Positions 49,255 to 58,791 of a DNA stretch of 64,000 nucleotides are shown here, piece after piece. The notes beneath the pieces were generated by a model. That model made no database searches. It was not told the DNA's origin and saw nothing but the letters and a program-made list of their open reading frames with translations. The stretch is from NCBI GenBank assembly GCA_035624215.1, contig DASPRY010000048.1, positions 73,114 to 137,113 on the forward strand, read 5' to 3'. This stretch comes from JAFAGX01 sp035624215. GTDB lineage: Bacteria; Acidobacteriota; Terriglobia; Terriglobales; Acidobacteriaceae. The stretch's first letter is position 1. Each line of letters opens with the position of its first letter. The position numbers and the translations under genes were made by a program.

Positions 49255-50866
49255 CTACTTCGGCGGAGTCGTTGGCGTTTGACTACCCGCCGCCGGGTTG
49301 GGGGAAGTTGCGCTGGCCCCGGTTTGGGGCGCCATCACATCACCAATCACATCGCCCGACACGATCATTTCCACACGCCGATTCAGCTTGCGTCCGGCAG
49401 CCGTGTTGTTGTCCGCGATCGGGTTGGCCTTTCCCATGCCTTTGGCAAATACATTGTTAATGGAAATACCAGAATCGACCAGGTAGTCACGAACGGTTGC
49501 CGCGCGCTTTTCGGAAAGCCGCTGGTTGAATTCGTCGCCGCCGGTGCTGTCGGTGTATCCCTCGATCTGCAGTTTCAATTCAGGATAGGCCAGCACGATA
49601 CCCGAAATGCGCGCCAAACGCTCCCGAGCCGCAGGTTTCAACGTGTATTGACCGGGATCAAAGAGCACGTCGGGCATGCTGACTACCAGGCCACGTTCGG
49701 TATCTCTGGTATCGAGCACCTGGTTGAGTTGTTTAAGCAGCCGGGCGCGCATTTCTTCTTTTTGCCGGATGGCTTCCTGCTTCTCTTTCTCGGCTTGCTC
49801 GGCGACCTGCCTGTTCGGCCTCGGCCTGCGCTTTCTGCTGCTCGGCCAATGCGACGGCCTGCTGCTGCTAAGCTGCCGCCTGGGCTGCCTCAGCCTCGGC
49901 GCGACGGCGCGCGTCTTCTTCGGCCTGCGCTTTGGCTTTGGCTTCGGCTTCTGCGGAGGCTTTGGCGTCAGCTTCGGCTTTTTCCTGGGCTTCCTGCATG
50001 GCACGTTTTTCCGCAGCCACGCGCTCTTCTTCCTTGTTCTTCAGCGTCAATACGCGCGCATCTTCGGCCATCTGGGTGGCGCCGCGGGCCGCGGTTCCAA
50101 TCGGAGTTCTCCCTTGTTTGCGCTGCAGATAGTCTTCGGCACGCATCAGGAAATCCTGCGCTTTGCTCAGACTGTCAGGCGCATACTGTTCTGCTCCCGC
50201 TGCCTTGGCGATGGCAACGGCATTGCGTGCTTCGAGCAGGTCGAGCGGAGTGTTTGGAGCAGCCTTGGTGGAAGGAAGCTGATCCGCGGGAATATCAACG
50301 GTGAATTCCACGCCCTCCAGCATGTCGAACTTCGCGTCGATTGGGGTTTCGAATCCCTTGGTCTCCTGGCGCACGATGTTCTCAACGACCACTAAATCGC
50401 TGGGATGGATGACTGCGAAATAAGGCTCCGCAGTGATGACCAATCCGAACGCCTGCAGATCGGTAGTCACGTCGATTTTGCTTCTTCCATCACTGTTCGG
50501 AACCATCTCGCCCAGATTGACGGACCGGCCTTCCGGCGTGATCGCCCATAAGACGTAAGTGAGATATTGGGCACCGAACTTAGACGCGGGCTGCAGCCGC
50601 TGAATTTCGGCGCTGATCGCCAGGCGTCCTTCTTTGCCGTCCACTTTGGCGCGGCCTGTCGCATCGGGCATGAGGCTGGTGCCCTTTAAATCGACGGTTG
50701 TGGAACCGCCGCGATGCCGGTAGTTCACCGCCTTGGTGGTGCGCGACACCACTTTCACGCGAAAGATCGGAGTCTGATCCATGGGCTCGACTGGCGCGGT
50801 GTTTTGCTGCGCCCACGCGGACGCGACGAACAGGATCACCGATAGCGCGACCAGAGCCTTCTTCAT
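49255..50866 (-). pseudogene. OmpA-family protein gene, interrupted by an in-frame stop and a frameshift
   Basis: The 5' part (ATG at complement 50864-50866, after GGAGG) encodes a signal peptide KKALVALSVILFVASAWA, a beta-rich domain of about 230 residues and an Ala/Glu/Lys-rich coiled coil. TAG at 49868-49870 ends it after 332 residues. A further base shift near 49804-49811 separates it from the 3' part, which in another frame carries VVSMPDVLFDPGQYTLKPAA, QIEGYTDSTGGDEFNQRLSE, RAATVRDYLVDSGI and GKANPIADNNTAAGRKLNRR, a complete OmpA peptidoglycan-binding domain. Rejoining gives one protein of about 535 residues. It may be a true recent pseudogene, a sequencing error, or two separately made proteins. 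Confidence 0.75.
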
Positions 50867-51099
50867 ACTTGCCTCCACATCATTTGCCTTGCGAAGTATT
50901 TCACGCAGGGCAGCACAACTGGAAGTGCTTCCACAGCTACGACCAGCATTCCTTCCTTGCCATAGACGATTTCGAAAGTGCAAACCTGTGAACCCACGCC
51001 GTTAACCCCACCCCTAGTGGTCACCTAGTCAGTTAGCCACAATTTCTCGCGGTTCCCTATTCGCAGTTCTCATCCTCGTACCGACCTAAAACTTTCCTA

Positions 51100-51127
51100 T
51101 TGACAACAGGACATTTAGGCGTAGGAT
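51100..51127 (+). promoter_or_regulatory. Sigma70-type promoter of the dcw cluster
   Basis: TTGACA (51100-51105), 16 bases, TAGGAT (51122-51127). It is the best promoter in the window and sits directly before the MraZ box. The 50984-51099 part and the 51162-51339 leader show no other gene. Confidence 0.75.
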
Positions 51128-51161
51128 GTGGTCAAAAGTGGTTCTAAGTGGTCAACATGGG
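51128..51161 (+). promoter_or_regulatory. MraZ operator: GTGG direct repeats every 10 bases
   Basis: GTGG at 51128, 51138 and 51148, and TGGGG at 51158, are spaced one helical turn apart. MraZ is known to bind such spaced GTGG/TGGGN repeats upstream of its own gene and repress the dcw cluster. The array overlaps the start region of the promoter, as expected for a repressor. Confidence 0.8.
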
Positions 51162-51339
51162 GCACGGCGGTGGGCGGATTTGCTAGACCGAGAGGCGCCA
51201 GTGGAATTCGCGGCTGACTTCCCCAAAAACAGCCGGAATGAACCTGAAATCAATGACCCTTTCACCGCTTATACCTCCCTGGTTTTGATGGCAGCAGTGG
51301 CTGCCAAACGGTACGGCGCCCCCTTAAAGGGCAAAACGC

Positions 51340-51780
51340 ATGTTTCGCGGCAATCACCCAACCCGCGTGGACGAAAAGGGAAGACTCAAAGTCCCTGCGG
51401 AATTCAAGCGCGTGATCGACGAGAAGTACGGTCAGCAATTTTACATCACCAGCCTAGACGGGAAGGTTGCTCAAGTTTATCCCTTCGAGGAATGGGAGCG
51501 GATCGAGCAGAAACTGGCCGGCCTCTCCACTTTCAATCCTACGAAGAAAAAATTTCTGGACCGGGTGAACTACTGGGGGCAGCTGGTCGAGATGGACGGG
51601 CAAGGGCGGCTGCTGATGCCGCAAATGTTGCGGGATGCGGCGCAGATCAAGGGCGAAGTGGCCGTGACCGGAAACTTGACGCATTTGATCGTGCGCAACC
51701 TCGAGCAGTACCGGCAGGAGATTGAGCAGCAGCCATTTACGTCTGAGGATGAGAAGACGCTCGACGAGCTGGGCATCTAG
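51340..51780 (+). CDS. mraZ: Transcriptional regulator MraZ
   Basis: A 146-residue protein. Two AbrB-like swapped-hairpin halves: FRGNHPTRVDEKGRLKVPAE and GQLVEMDGQGRLLMPQMLRD, with the DEKGR/DGQGR DNA-contact motifs. It acts as a ring-shaped oligomer on the GTGG repeats upstream (autoregulation of the division/cell-wall cluster). A 200-base leader separates it from the promoter; AAAGGG about 10 bases before the ATG is the ribosome site. The next gene overlaps by one base. Confidence 0.95.
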   Translation: MFRGNHPTRVDEKGRLKVPAEFKRVIDEKYGQQFYITSLDGKVAQVYPFEEWERIEQKLAGLSTFNPTKKKFLDRVNYWGQLVEMDGQGRLLMPQMLRDAAQIKGEVAVTGNLTHLIVRNLEQYRQEIEQQPFTSEDEKTLDELGI

Positions 51781-52742
51781 TGGGCGAGGGTTTGCAAGAC
51801 ACCCCCGAGCGGGGTGGGCATGGCAGGAAAGAAGAAACTGGCCATGTTCCCGTTCTTTTAAAAGAAGCGATCGACTTTTTAGCCGTCCGGCGTGGCGGGA
51901 CCTATATCGACGCCACGGTGGGCCTTGGCGGGCACAGCTACGAAATCGCAAGACGCCTCGGCGCACCGGGTCATTTGATTGCGGTCGATAAAGATCCTGC
52001 GGCGCTCGCAATCGCGCAGCGAAAGCTGGCCGTCAGTCCTCGGTCAGCGGTCGTTGGTAAACCGGCAGACTGGCCGACGGTGGAGTTGATTCATGGTTCG
52101 TTCGCGGATTTGGCGAACGATCAACCACGGACGATCGACGACGGGGTTGATGGAATCCTCGCAGACTTGGGAGTAAGCAGCCTGCAGTTTTCCAATCCGG
52201 CGCGAGGCTTCAGTTTTCAGGCGGAAGGACCGCTCGACATGCGGATGGACCCGCAAGCCGAGCTCACCGCCGAACAAGTGGTAAACCACTTCGACGAGCG
52301 CAAGCTTGCCGATGTGATTTACGAATTCGGTGAGGAAAGGAGGTCGCGGAGAATCGCCAGAGCCATTGTCCGGTCGCGGCCGATACGGACTACTGTGCAA
52401 CTTGCAGAGATCGTATCAGCCGCGGCCTGGCCAATGAAACCCGAGCGCATTCATCCGGCGACCCGAACCTTTCAGGCTCTCCGAATCTTCGTAAACCATG
52501 AGTTGGACGATCTGCGGGGGCTGCTAAGTGCGGCTCCGCAGATGCTGAAACCGGGCGGGCGGCTGGTGATCATCAGCTTTCATTCGCTGGAGGACAGAAT
52601 CGTGAAAGACGCTCTACGCGAGGGAATGAAGCAAGGTCACTATCGTTTACTGACAAGAAAACCAGTAACCCCCGGTCAAGAAGAGATCGATCGCAATCCG
52701 CGAGCGCGCAGCGCAAAATTACGAGCTGCGGAAAAAATTTAG
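51780..52742 (+). CDS. rsmH: 16S rRNA (cytosine(1402)-N(4))-methyltransferase RsmH
   Basis: A 320-residue protein starting at GTG 51780, overlapping the mraZ stop. N-terminal HVPVLLKEAIDFLA, SAM-binding YIDATVGLGGHSYEIA, GILADLGVSSLQFSNPARGF with the DLGVSS motif, GPLDMRMDP, and LVIISFHSLEDRIVK. It methylates C1402 in the ribosomal P site. The family position second in the dcw cluster is conserved. Confidence 0.96.
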   Translation: MGEGLQDTPERGGHGRKEETGHVPVLLKEAIDFLAVRRGGTYIDATVGLGGHSYEIARRLGAPGHLIAVDKDPAALAIAQRKLAVSPRSAVVGKPADWPTVELIHGSFADLANDQPRTIDDGVDGILADLGVSSLQFSNPARGFSFQAEGPLDMRMDPQAELTAEQVVNHFDERKLADVIYEFGEERRSRRIARAIVRSRPIRTTVQLAEIVSAAAWPMKPERIHPATRTFQALRIFVNHELDDLRGLLSAAPQMLKPGGRLVIISFHSLEDRIVKDALREGMKQGHYRLLTRKPVTPGQEEIDRNPRARSAKLRAAEKI

Positions 52743-52932
52743 ATGTAGGTGCGGGCGTCCCGCCCGTGCGCAACAACGATCTTTGAAATTTGTCATTCCG
52801 AGCTGCCGTTCGCAGCCGCGCTTGCGCGGCGAGGACGGGATGCAACAAGTAAGACGAAAAAGTTTCCGGGGCAGCATCGCCTCTCTCACAAAAGGGCGAA
52901 ACAACAATTCCACCTTCTCTCGATGCTGCTCC
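52742..52932 (+). repeat. Repeat-rich gap between rsmH and the small ORF
   Basis: It contains GGTGCGGGCGTCCCGCCCGT (52747 on), then the GTCATTCCGAGCTGCCGTTC repeat (52792 on) with a CCGCGCTTGCGCGG hairpin, and a stem CCGGGGCAGCATCG / CGATGCTGCTCCGG (52868-52932). This is the only sizeable gap in the otherwise compact dcw cluster and could affect expression of ftsL-ftsI relative to mraZ-rsmH. Confidence 0.6.
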
Positions 52933-52969
52933 GGAGAAGGTTCTGTTGGGGGTAGAAAAAGAGGGCCAA

Positions 52970-53131
52970 ATGTACACGGGAACACTGATTCAAAATTTGA
53001 TGGAGACGGTCGAACGCACCCAGAAGCGCTTCCTGGAAGAACGTTCCCAGGAGGAAAAGCTGGCACATTTCTACGCGATTTCGCAGCTCGAAATCGCGCA
53101 GTTTGAAACCAGTCTGGCCGGGGTTGCGTGA
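52970..53131 (+). CDS. Small conserved ORF between rsmH and ftsL, unknown function
   Basis: The protein is 53 residues from ATG 52970 (GAGGG just upstream); the frame also opens at 52946. It starts MYTGTLIQNLMETVERTQKR and ends FETSLAGVA, acidic and helical, without a membrane segment. Its stop overlaps the ftsL start (TGATG), implying translational coupling. I recall similar small proteins at this position in other acidobacterial dcw clusters. A role as a division-related accessory peptide is inference. Confidence 0.65.
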   Translation: MYTGTLIQNLMETVERTQKRFLEERSQEEKLAHFYAISQLEIAQFETSLAGVA

Positions 53132-53595
53132 TGGCTGCCGCCTCCGCGGTCCTGCACGGCACACCTCTCATGCGGCGCAAGCCGTGCTGGAACGGCACGC
53201 CGGAAATTTACTTCGCCAAACCCATCGATAACTCACGGCTGGTAAAGGTGGAAGATCCCAAGCGCAGCCATGAGATGCGCCAGTTCGGAGCCGCACTGGG
53301 CTGCCTCTTTGTTCTGGTGATGACCTACACTTGGCAACACTTCAAGGCCGTGGAATACGGGTACAAGATCGAGTCGCTCAAGCTGCAACGCGATGGAATG
53401 CTGGAGGAAAACCGTGCGCTGCGGCTGGAAGAAGCATCCTTGCGCTCGCCTGACCGGATCGACAAGCTGGCGCGCGATTTCGGAATGCAGCCGCCGCAGG
53501 CGGGGCAGGTGGTCCGGATGGACGCGGCCACGAGCGATTCGGGTGTACCGGTGATGGCCAGCGCGGCGAGCGTATCAGTGATTTCGCTGCCGTAA
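53131..53595 (+). CDS. ftsL: FtsL-like cell division protein
   Basis: The protein is 154 residues from ATG 53131. A cytoplasmic segment of about 55 residues is followed by one TM helix (GAALGCLFVLVMTYTWQHF) and a periplasmic coiled coil with heptads (YKIESLKLQRDGMLEENRAL, then RLEEASLRSPDRIDKLA), ending ARDFGMQPPQAGQVV, typical of FtsL/FtsB-type proteins. Sequence conservation is low in this family, so the call rests on topology and position between rsmH and ftsI. It forms the FtsQBL complex that activates FtsWI. Confidence 0.85.
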   Translation: MAAASAVLHGTPLMRRKPCWNGTPEIYFAKPIDNSRLVKVEDPKRSHEMRQFGAALGCLFVLVMTYTWQHFKAVEYGYKIESLKLQRDGMLEENRALRLEEASLRSPDRIDKLARDFGMQPPQAGQVVRMDAATSDSGVPVMASAASVSVISLP

Positions 53596-53670
53596 ACCTC
53601 GGCGGTAGGTTTTAGTACCGCTGCTATTTTGGCGGCCTGACACCAGCAGGCCGCCATGTTTGTCTAGGGC

Positions 53671-55836
53671 GTGACTGTGGGCTCCAGATCATCCCGCAAT
53701 CCGAGTGATAGCCGCCTTTATCTGCTGGGCGCCGTCCTCATTCTGTGGTGCGGCGTTATTTGCCTGCGCCTGATCTATCTGCAGATCGTCCGTTACGGCA
53801 GTTTTGAGCAGCGCGCGCAGCACCAACAGCAGCGCACGGTGGAAGTTTCAGCCCGCCGCGGGATCATCTACGATCGCGGGAGACGTGAACTGGCCATGTC
53901 GGTCGCGGTTGATTCCGCGTTCGCCGTACCTACGGAAATCCCAAACCTGGCCCAAACGATTTCGCTGATTTCCCGCATCACGAAATCTGATCCGCGCGAG
54001 CTCCTCGCTCGCTGCAAAGCCGCCAGGACTTTCTGCTGGGTGGCGCGCAAGGCGGATGCCGACACTGCGGCGCGTATCCGGGCGCTCAACCTGCGTGGCA
54101 TCTACTTCCAGAAGGAATCAAAGCGCTTTTATCCGAAGGGAGAACTGGCGGCACAGATCATTGGCTACGTAGGAACCGATGACGAGGGTTTGAGTGGGAT
54201 TGAACGCGAGTACGATGAAAAGCTGCGTGGCCGCTCTGGCGAGATGCTGATCTCGGTGGACGCGCGTAGGAAGTGGTTTGGCAGCGTCGAGAAGCAACCT
54301 GAGCCCGGTCAAAACGTCGTCTTGACCATCGATCAGCAGATTCAATACATCGCAGAACGGGAACTGGCTGCCGCCATAGAAAGCACTCACGCCATAAGCG
54401 GCACCATCGTAGTCGAGAATCCCCATACCGGGGATATCCTGGCGCTGGCTAACCGTCCAACGTTTGATCCCAACCGTACTCGCGAAATCACGCCAGAAAA
54501 GCTGAAAAATCACGCCGTCAGCGATGTGTACGAGCCGGGCTCGACATTCAAGCTGGTCACCATCTCGGCTGCCCTTGAAGAAAAGCTGACCACCCCTCAA
54601 GAGGTGTTCGATTGCCAGATGGGATCGATTGTAATCAACGGCATGCGGATCCATGACAGCAAACCTCACGGCCTCCTGCCGGTATCCGGCATTCTCGCTG
54701 AATCCAGCGACGTAGGTTCGATCAAGATCGGCATGCGGCTAGGCGATGAGCGCTTCTACAAATACATCCGGGCCTTCGGATTTGGGGAAACGACCGGAAT
54801 CGAATTGCCGGGTGAAACGCGTGGCCTCACTAAACCTCCCAGTCGATGGTCGAAGGTCTCCTTCGCTGCCATTTCCATGGGGCAGGAGATAGGCATCACG
54901 CCTCTTCAGTTAACCGCTCTGATTTCGACGATGGCCAACGATGGAGTCAGGGTGGCGCCACGCCTGGTGGCTGCTGCCACCGACCCGCGGAGCGCTCCGC
55001 AAACCATTACCTTCCGGGCGAAAGAGCAACGGCGCGTGCTCTCTTCACTCACTGCAGCCCAGATGCGGCAAATGATGCGGGACGTGGTTTTGCGCGGCAC
55101 CGGTAAGAAAGCTCTTCTGGAAGGATATAGTTCCGCCGGCAAGACGGGAACGGCCCAAAAAGTGGATCCTGCTACCCATGCCTACTCGCACACCAAATAT
55201 GTGGCTTCCTTCGCTGGCTTTGCTCCCATTAACGATCCGGCAATTGTAGTCGCCGTTATTCTCGACTCTGCCGTCGGACTGCATCAGGGCGGTCAGGTTT
55301 CGGCCCCAGTGTTTCGGAGGGTAGCGCAACAGGTGCTGGAGTACCTGCACGTGCTCCATGATGTCGAACTACCTCCGAGTCGTCAGCTCCTGATCGCCTC
55401 TCGACAAGTGAAGGAAGACGAACTTGCGGAAGGATCTCCGGATCACTTGGGCGACCCGGTGGATTTGCCGGAGACTCCCGGAAGCAATGTGGTCGCGGGA
55501 AATGTCCCAGCTCCGGAGGTAACCCCGGCGACTCCCATCGTACCTGCAGCACTTCGGCAACCTGAAGCTGCGCCAGTCGAGGAGATCAAGCAGAGTGCGC
55601 CTCAACCCGCAGATAAGTCTGGTCCCTCCAACGGAACTGTAGTTCTGGATATCGAGCAAGGCGGGATTTCGGTTCCCTCATTTACGGGCAAGAGTGTGCG
55701 CGCGGCCATCGAACTGGCGCAAGAAAGCGGCCTGGACCTGGACGCAGTGGGCAGCGGCATTGCGCAGGAGCAATCACCTTCCGCTGGCGCGCGTGTCCCG
55801 AACGGGTCGAAAGTTACCGTAAAGTTTGGGCGCTAG
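53671..55836 (+). CDS. ftsI: Class B penicillin-binding protein, FtsI/PBP3-type transpeptidase with PASTA domain
   Basis: A 721-residue protein starting at GTG 53671. One N-terminal TM helix (LYLLGAVLILWCGVICLRLI), a dimerisation domain (EVSARRGIIYDRGRRELAMS), and the transpeptidase domain with SxxK STFK (Ser291), SSD (345-347) in place of SxN, and KTGT (491-494). A Pro/Ala-rich linker and one PASTA domain (SVPSFTGKSVRAAIELAQES) end the protein. It cross-links septal peptidoglycan with FtsW. PASTA is more common in Gram-positive and spore-type class B PBPs; a single one is usual in acidobacterial FtsI as I recall. Confidence 0.95.
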   Translation: MTVGSRSSRNPSDSRLYLLGAVLILWCGVICLRLIYLQIVRYGSFEQRAQHQQQRTVEVSARRGIIYDRGRRELAMSVAVDSAFAVPTEIPNLAQTISLISRITKSDPRELLARCKAARTFCWVARKADADTAARIRALNLRGIYFQKESKRFYPKGELAAQIIGYVGTDDEGLSGIEREYDEKLRGRSGEMLISVDARRKWFGSVEKQPEPGQNVVLTIDQQIQYIAERELAAAIESTHAISGTIVVENPHTGDILALANRPTFDPNRTREITPEKLKNHAVSDVYEPGSTFKLVTISAALEEKLTTPQEVFDCQMGSIVINGMRIHDSKPHGLLPVSGILAESSDVGSIKIGMRLGDERFYKYIRAFGFGETTGIELPGETRGLTKPPSRWSKVSFAAISMGQEIGITPLQLTALISTMANDGVRVAPRLVAAATDPRSAPQTITFRAKEQRRVLSSLTAAQMRQMMRDVVLRGTGKKALLEGYSSAGKTGTAQKVDPATHAYSHTKYVASFAGFAPINDPAIVVAVILDSAVGLHQGGQVSAPVFRRVAQQVLEYLHVLHDVELPPSRQLLIASRQVKEDELAEGSPDHLGDPVDLPETPGSNVVAGNVPAPEVTPATPIVPAALRQPEAAPVEEIKQSAPQPADKSGPSNGTVVLDIEQGGISVPSFTGKSVRAAIELAQESGLDLDAVGSGIAQEQSPSAGARVPNGSKVTVKFGR

Positions 55837-55863
55837 CCGCGTCGTCCAATAGAATCGATTGCA

Positions 55864-57387
55864 ATGACCTTCGAACAGCTTCTCTATGGGGCGGAAATCC
55901 TGGCTCAAAGCGGGAATCCGGGTGTGAGTAGTCTGCAATACGATTCACGGAAGGTCCAGCCTGGGGACGTGTTTGTCGCTATTCGTGGCGAGTCCAGCGA
56001 TGGCAACAAATTCATTGACAAGGCGATCGCTGCGGGAGCTGTGGCAATCGTCACAGATTCTCCCTCGGAGCAACCCCGGACGAACGTCGCATGGGCCCAG
56101 GTGCCTCACGGGCGCCGCGCCCTGGCTCGCCTTAGTGCCAATTTTTACAAGCATCCAGCTGAGCGTCTGGCCGTAGTTGGAATTACCGGCACCAACGGGA
56201 AGAGCACAACTGCGTTTCTGCTCGAATCAATTTTTTGCGCTGCTCACCGCAAGAGTGCGCTGATCGGAACCATTGAGTATCACGTGGCTGGCAAAATTCT
56301 GCCTGCGCCACACACCACTCCTGAATCGCTCGAATTAAATCGAATGCTGAGTCAGGCTTTGGGCGACGGTGCCACGGAGGCGGTGATGGAGGTTTCCTCC
56401 CATGCACTCGCCCAGCAACGCGTATATGGCATTCCGTTTGACGTTGCGGTGTTCACTAATCTCACTCGCGACCACCTCGATTACCACCACACCATGGACG
56501 ACTACTTTACCGCCAAGAGGATTCTGTTCGAGGGCTGTGGGACAGAAGCGCCGCGCGTAGCGGTACTCAACACCGATGACAACTATGGGGAAGACCTGGC
56601 AAAGGTGAGCAGGAAACACAAATCTGAAGTGCTGAGCTATGGCTTCGTCAAAGGAGACTTCCGTGCCGCCAATGTCGATCTCGGGCAGCGCGGCACGCGC
56701 TTTGACCTGGTTACCCCCGAAACGACCATCCCCGTCTTTTCTCCCCTGATCGGCAAAGTGAACCTCTACAACATTCTGGCCGCGGCCGCTGCCGCCTATG
56801 CTCGCAAGTGCGACTCGGAAGCGATCGCCAAAGGGGTGGAAAATCTCACGCATGTTCCGGGGCGTTTCGAGCGGGTGGATTGTAGCCAGCCATTTACGGT
56901 TGTCGTGGACTACGCGCACACCGACGATGCCCTCCGCAACTTGACCTCACAGGCGCGCAGCTTCGTGAAGCAGGCAGGCAGCAAAGGACGCGTGATTACG
57001 CTCTTCGGCTGCGGCGGGGACCGGGATCGCAGCAAGCGCCCCCTGATGGGAGAAGCTGCCGGAAAAGGCAGTGACTTTGTGGTCTTGACGTCAGACAATC
57101 CCCGCAGCGAAGATCCGCTCGCCATCATCAATGATGCGCTGGTCGGCCTGCAGAGATCCGGCACGAAATATAAAATCGAGCCAGATCGAAAAGCTGCGAT
57201 TGCGATCGCGATTCACGAGGCTGGTCCGGGGGATATCGTACTGCTTGCGGGAAAGGGACACGAAAAGATTCAGGTCATCCGTAACGGGTCCATTCCCTTC
57301 GACGATGTCGAAGTCGCCCGCGAGATCCTGAGACACTCGGGCTTCAACTGCAGCCAGGCCAGCACCGCCGCGGGAAAAAACTCATGA
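55864..57387 (+). CDS. murE: UDP-N-acetylmuramoyl-L-alanyl-D-glutamate--2,6-diaminopimelate ligase
   Basis: A 507-residue protein. Mur ligase P-loop VVGITGTNGKSTTAFLLESI, the central EVSSHALAQQRVYGIPFD and the C-terminal VLTSDNPRSEDPLAIINDAL, whose DNPR motif marks meso-diaminopimelate specificity. It adds the third residue of the stem peptide in the cytoplasm. It overlaps murF by four bases. Confidence 0.96.
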   Translation: MTFEQLLYGAEILAQSGNPGVSSLQYDSRKVQPGDVFVAIRGESSDGNKFIDKAIAAGAVAIVTDSPSEQPRTNVAWAQVPHGRRALARLSANFYKHPAERLAVVGITGTNGKSTTAFLLESIFCAAHRKSALIGTIEYHVAGKILPAPHTTPESLELNRMLSQALGDGATEAVMEVSSHALAQQRVYGIPFDVAVFTNLTRDHLDYHHTMDDYFTAKRILFEGCGTEAPRVAVLNTDDNYGEDLAKVSRKHKSEVLSYGFVKGDFRAANVDLGQRGTRFDLVTPETTIPVFSPLIGKVNLYNILAAAAAAYARKCDSEAIAKGVENLTHVPGRFERVDCSQPFTVVVDYAHTDDALRNLTSQARSFVKQAGSKGRVITLFGCGGDRDRSKRPLMGEAAGKGSDFVVLTSDNPRSEDPLAIINDALVGLQRSGTKYKIEPDRKAAIAIAIHEAGPGDIVLLAGKGHEKIQVIRNGSIPFDDVEVAREILRHSGFNCSQASTAAGKNS

Positions 57388-58781
57388 AACTGGCGCTTTC
57401 CCGAATCGCTGAGTTTTTATCCGGCGGCGGCGAATTCGAACCCGGCGCGCTGGCCCTGGGATATTCGATTGATTCGCGTACTCTCCAGCCGGGTGAGCTG
57501 TTCTTTGCAGTAAAAGGCGAGCGCCTCGACGGACATGATTTCGTCGCGCAGGCACTGGAGAAAAACGCTGTGGCCGCCGTTGTCCGCAGGGACCACGTCG
57601 AGCGCTTTCCAACCAAGCGCGGGCTGATATTAGTAGACGACACGCTGGTTGCGTTGCAAACTTTGGGCACTGCAGTTCGCCGACTCTGGGCAAAGCCGCT
57701 GGTCGGCCTAACCGGATCAACGGGCAAGACCACGACCAAAGACGCAATTGCTCACGTGCTCGCGCAACGCTTCAAGGTGTTGAAGTCCGAAGGCAATTTT
57801 AATAACCACTTCGGTTTGCCTTTGATGCTCCTCAAACTGGAGCCCGAACACGACATCGCCGTAATTGAAATGGGCATGTCGCATGCGGGAGAAATTGCCG
57901 CTCTCACAAAACTCGCTCAGCCTGAGATTGGCGTAGTCACCAATGTGGCCCCGGTGCATCTTGAGTTTTTCAACTCTGTGGCGGACATCGCACGCGCCAA
58001 GTACGAATTAGTGCAATCGCTGCCCGCAGGGGGAACTGCCATTCTCAATGCCGATGACGAGTATGTTTCACAATTTGGCCGGGATTTTCAGGGAAAAGTT
58101 GTTCTGTACGGCATGCATCGTTCCGCGAACGTCCGTGCTGAGAACGTTGAGAATCGGGGCGCATTAGGGTCGAAGTTCGATGTAGTCGTGGGTAGATGTC
58201 GGAAAAGTGCGGGTGTCCAGCTCGTTGGCGTACACAATATCTATAACGCGCTTGCAGCGGTGGCGGTCGGTTTGGAGCGGGGATTGGGTTTGCTCGAGGC
58301 CGTCGCAGCACTTGCTTCCCTGCTCCCTTCTGACAAGCGTGGCCAGGTCGTCCAACTCGGCAACATTACCGTGATCAACGATTGCTACAATTCCAATCCG
58401 AAAGCCCTCGACGCCATGGTGGACACATTGGCTGCCATGTCTGCGGCACGCCGCATTGTGGTCGCCGGCGAAATGCTCGAACTCGGGGCCACGGCCGAAG
58501 AATTGCATCGACAGTCGGGCCGACATATGGCGGAGAAGAAGATGGACATCGTGGTCGGTGTAAGAGGCTTGGCGCGTCAGATGGTTGAGGCCGCCAGAGC
58601 CGGGGCTGTGAGCGCCGAATTCGTCGCCACTCCGGAAGAAGCCGGCGAGTGGCTGGCCCGCGAAACCCGCGGCGGTGACGTGGTACTTCTGAAGGCATCC
58701 CGCGGTGTGAAACTGGACAAGGCGCTGGAGAGATGGATGGCGCTGCGCGGGTCGGCGAGCGACCAACGACGAGAAATCTAA
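57384..58781 (+). CDS. murF: UDP-N-acetylmuramoyl-tripeptide--D-alanyl-D-alanine ligase
   Basis: A 465-residue protein. P-loop LVGLTGSTGKTTTKDAIAHV, EMGMSHAGEIAALTKLAQPE and YNSNPKALDAMVDTLAA are MurF hallmarks. It adds D-Ala-D-Ala to the tripeptide precursor. ATG 57384 overlaps the murE stop. The 3' end of the frame carries a GACCAACGACGAG stretch like the AACGAC repeats elsewhere, but too short to claim insertion. Confidence 0.96.
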   Translation: MKLALSRIAEFLSGGGEFEPGALALGYSIDSRTLQPGELFFAVKGERLDGHDFVAQALEKNAVAAVVRRDHVERFPTKRGLILVDDTLVALQTLGTAVRRLWAKPLVGLTGSTGKTTTKDAIAHVLAQRFKVLKSEGNFNNHFGLPLMLLKLEPEHDIAVIEMGMSHAGEIAALTKLAQPEIGVVTNVAPVHLEFFNSVADIARAKYELVQSLPAGGTAILNADDEYVSQFGRDFQGKVVLYGMHRSANVRAENVENRGALGSKFDVVVGRCRKSAGVQLVGVHNIYNALAAVAVGLERGLGLLEAVAALASLLPSDKRGQVVQLGNITVINDCYNSNPKALDAMVDTLAAMSAARRIVVAGEMLELGATAEELHRQSGRHMAEKKMDIVVGVRGLARQMVEAARAGAVSAEFVATPEEAGEWLARETRGGDVVLLKASRGVKLDKALERWMALRGSASDQRREI

Positions 58782-58791
58782 CGGAGGCGGA

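Noticed and set aside
51126..51725. 199-residue open frame overlapping mraZ
   Set aside because: It starts in the MraZ box and runs through mraZ in another frame; MraZ in the correct frame is unambiguous.
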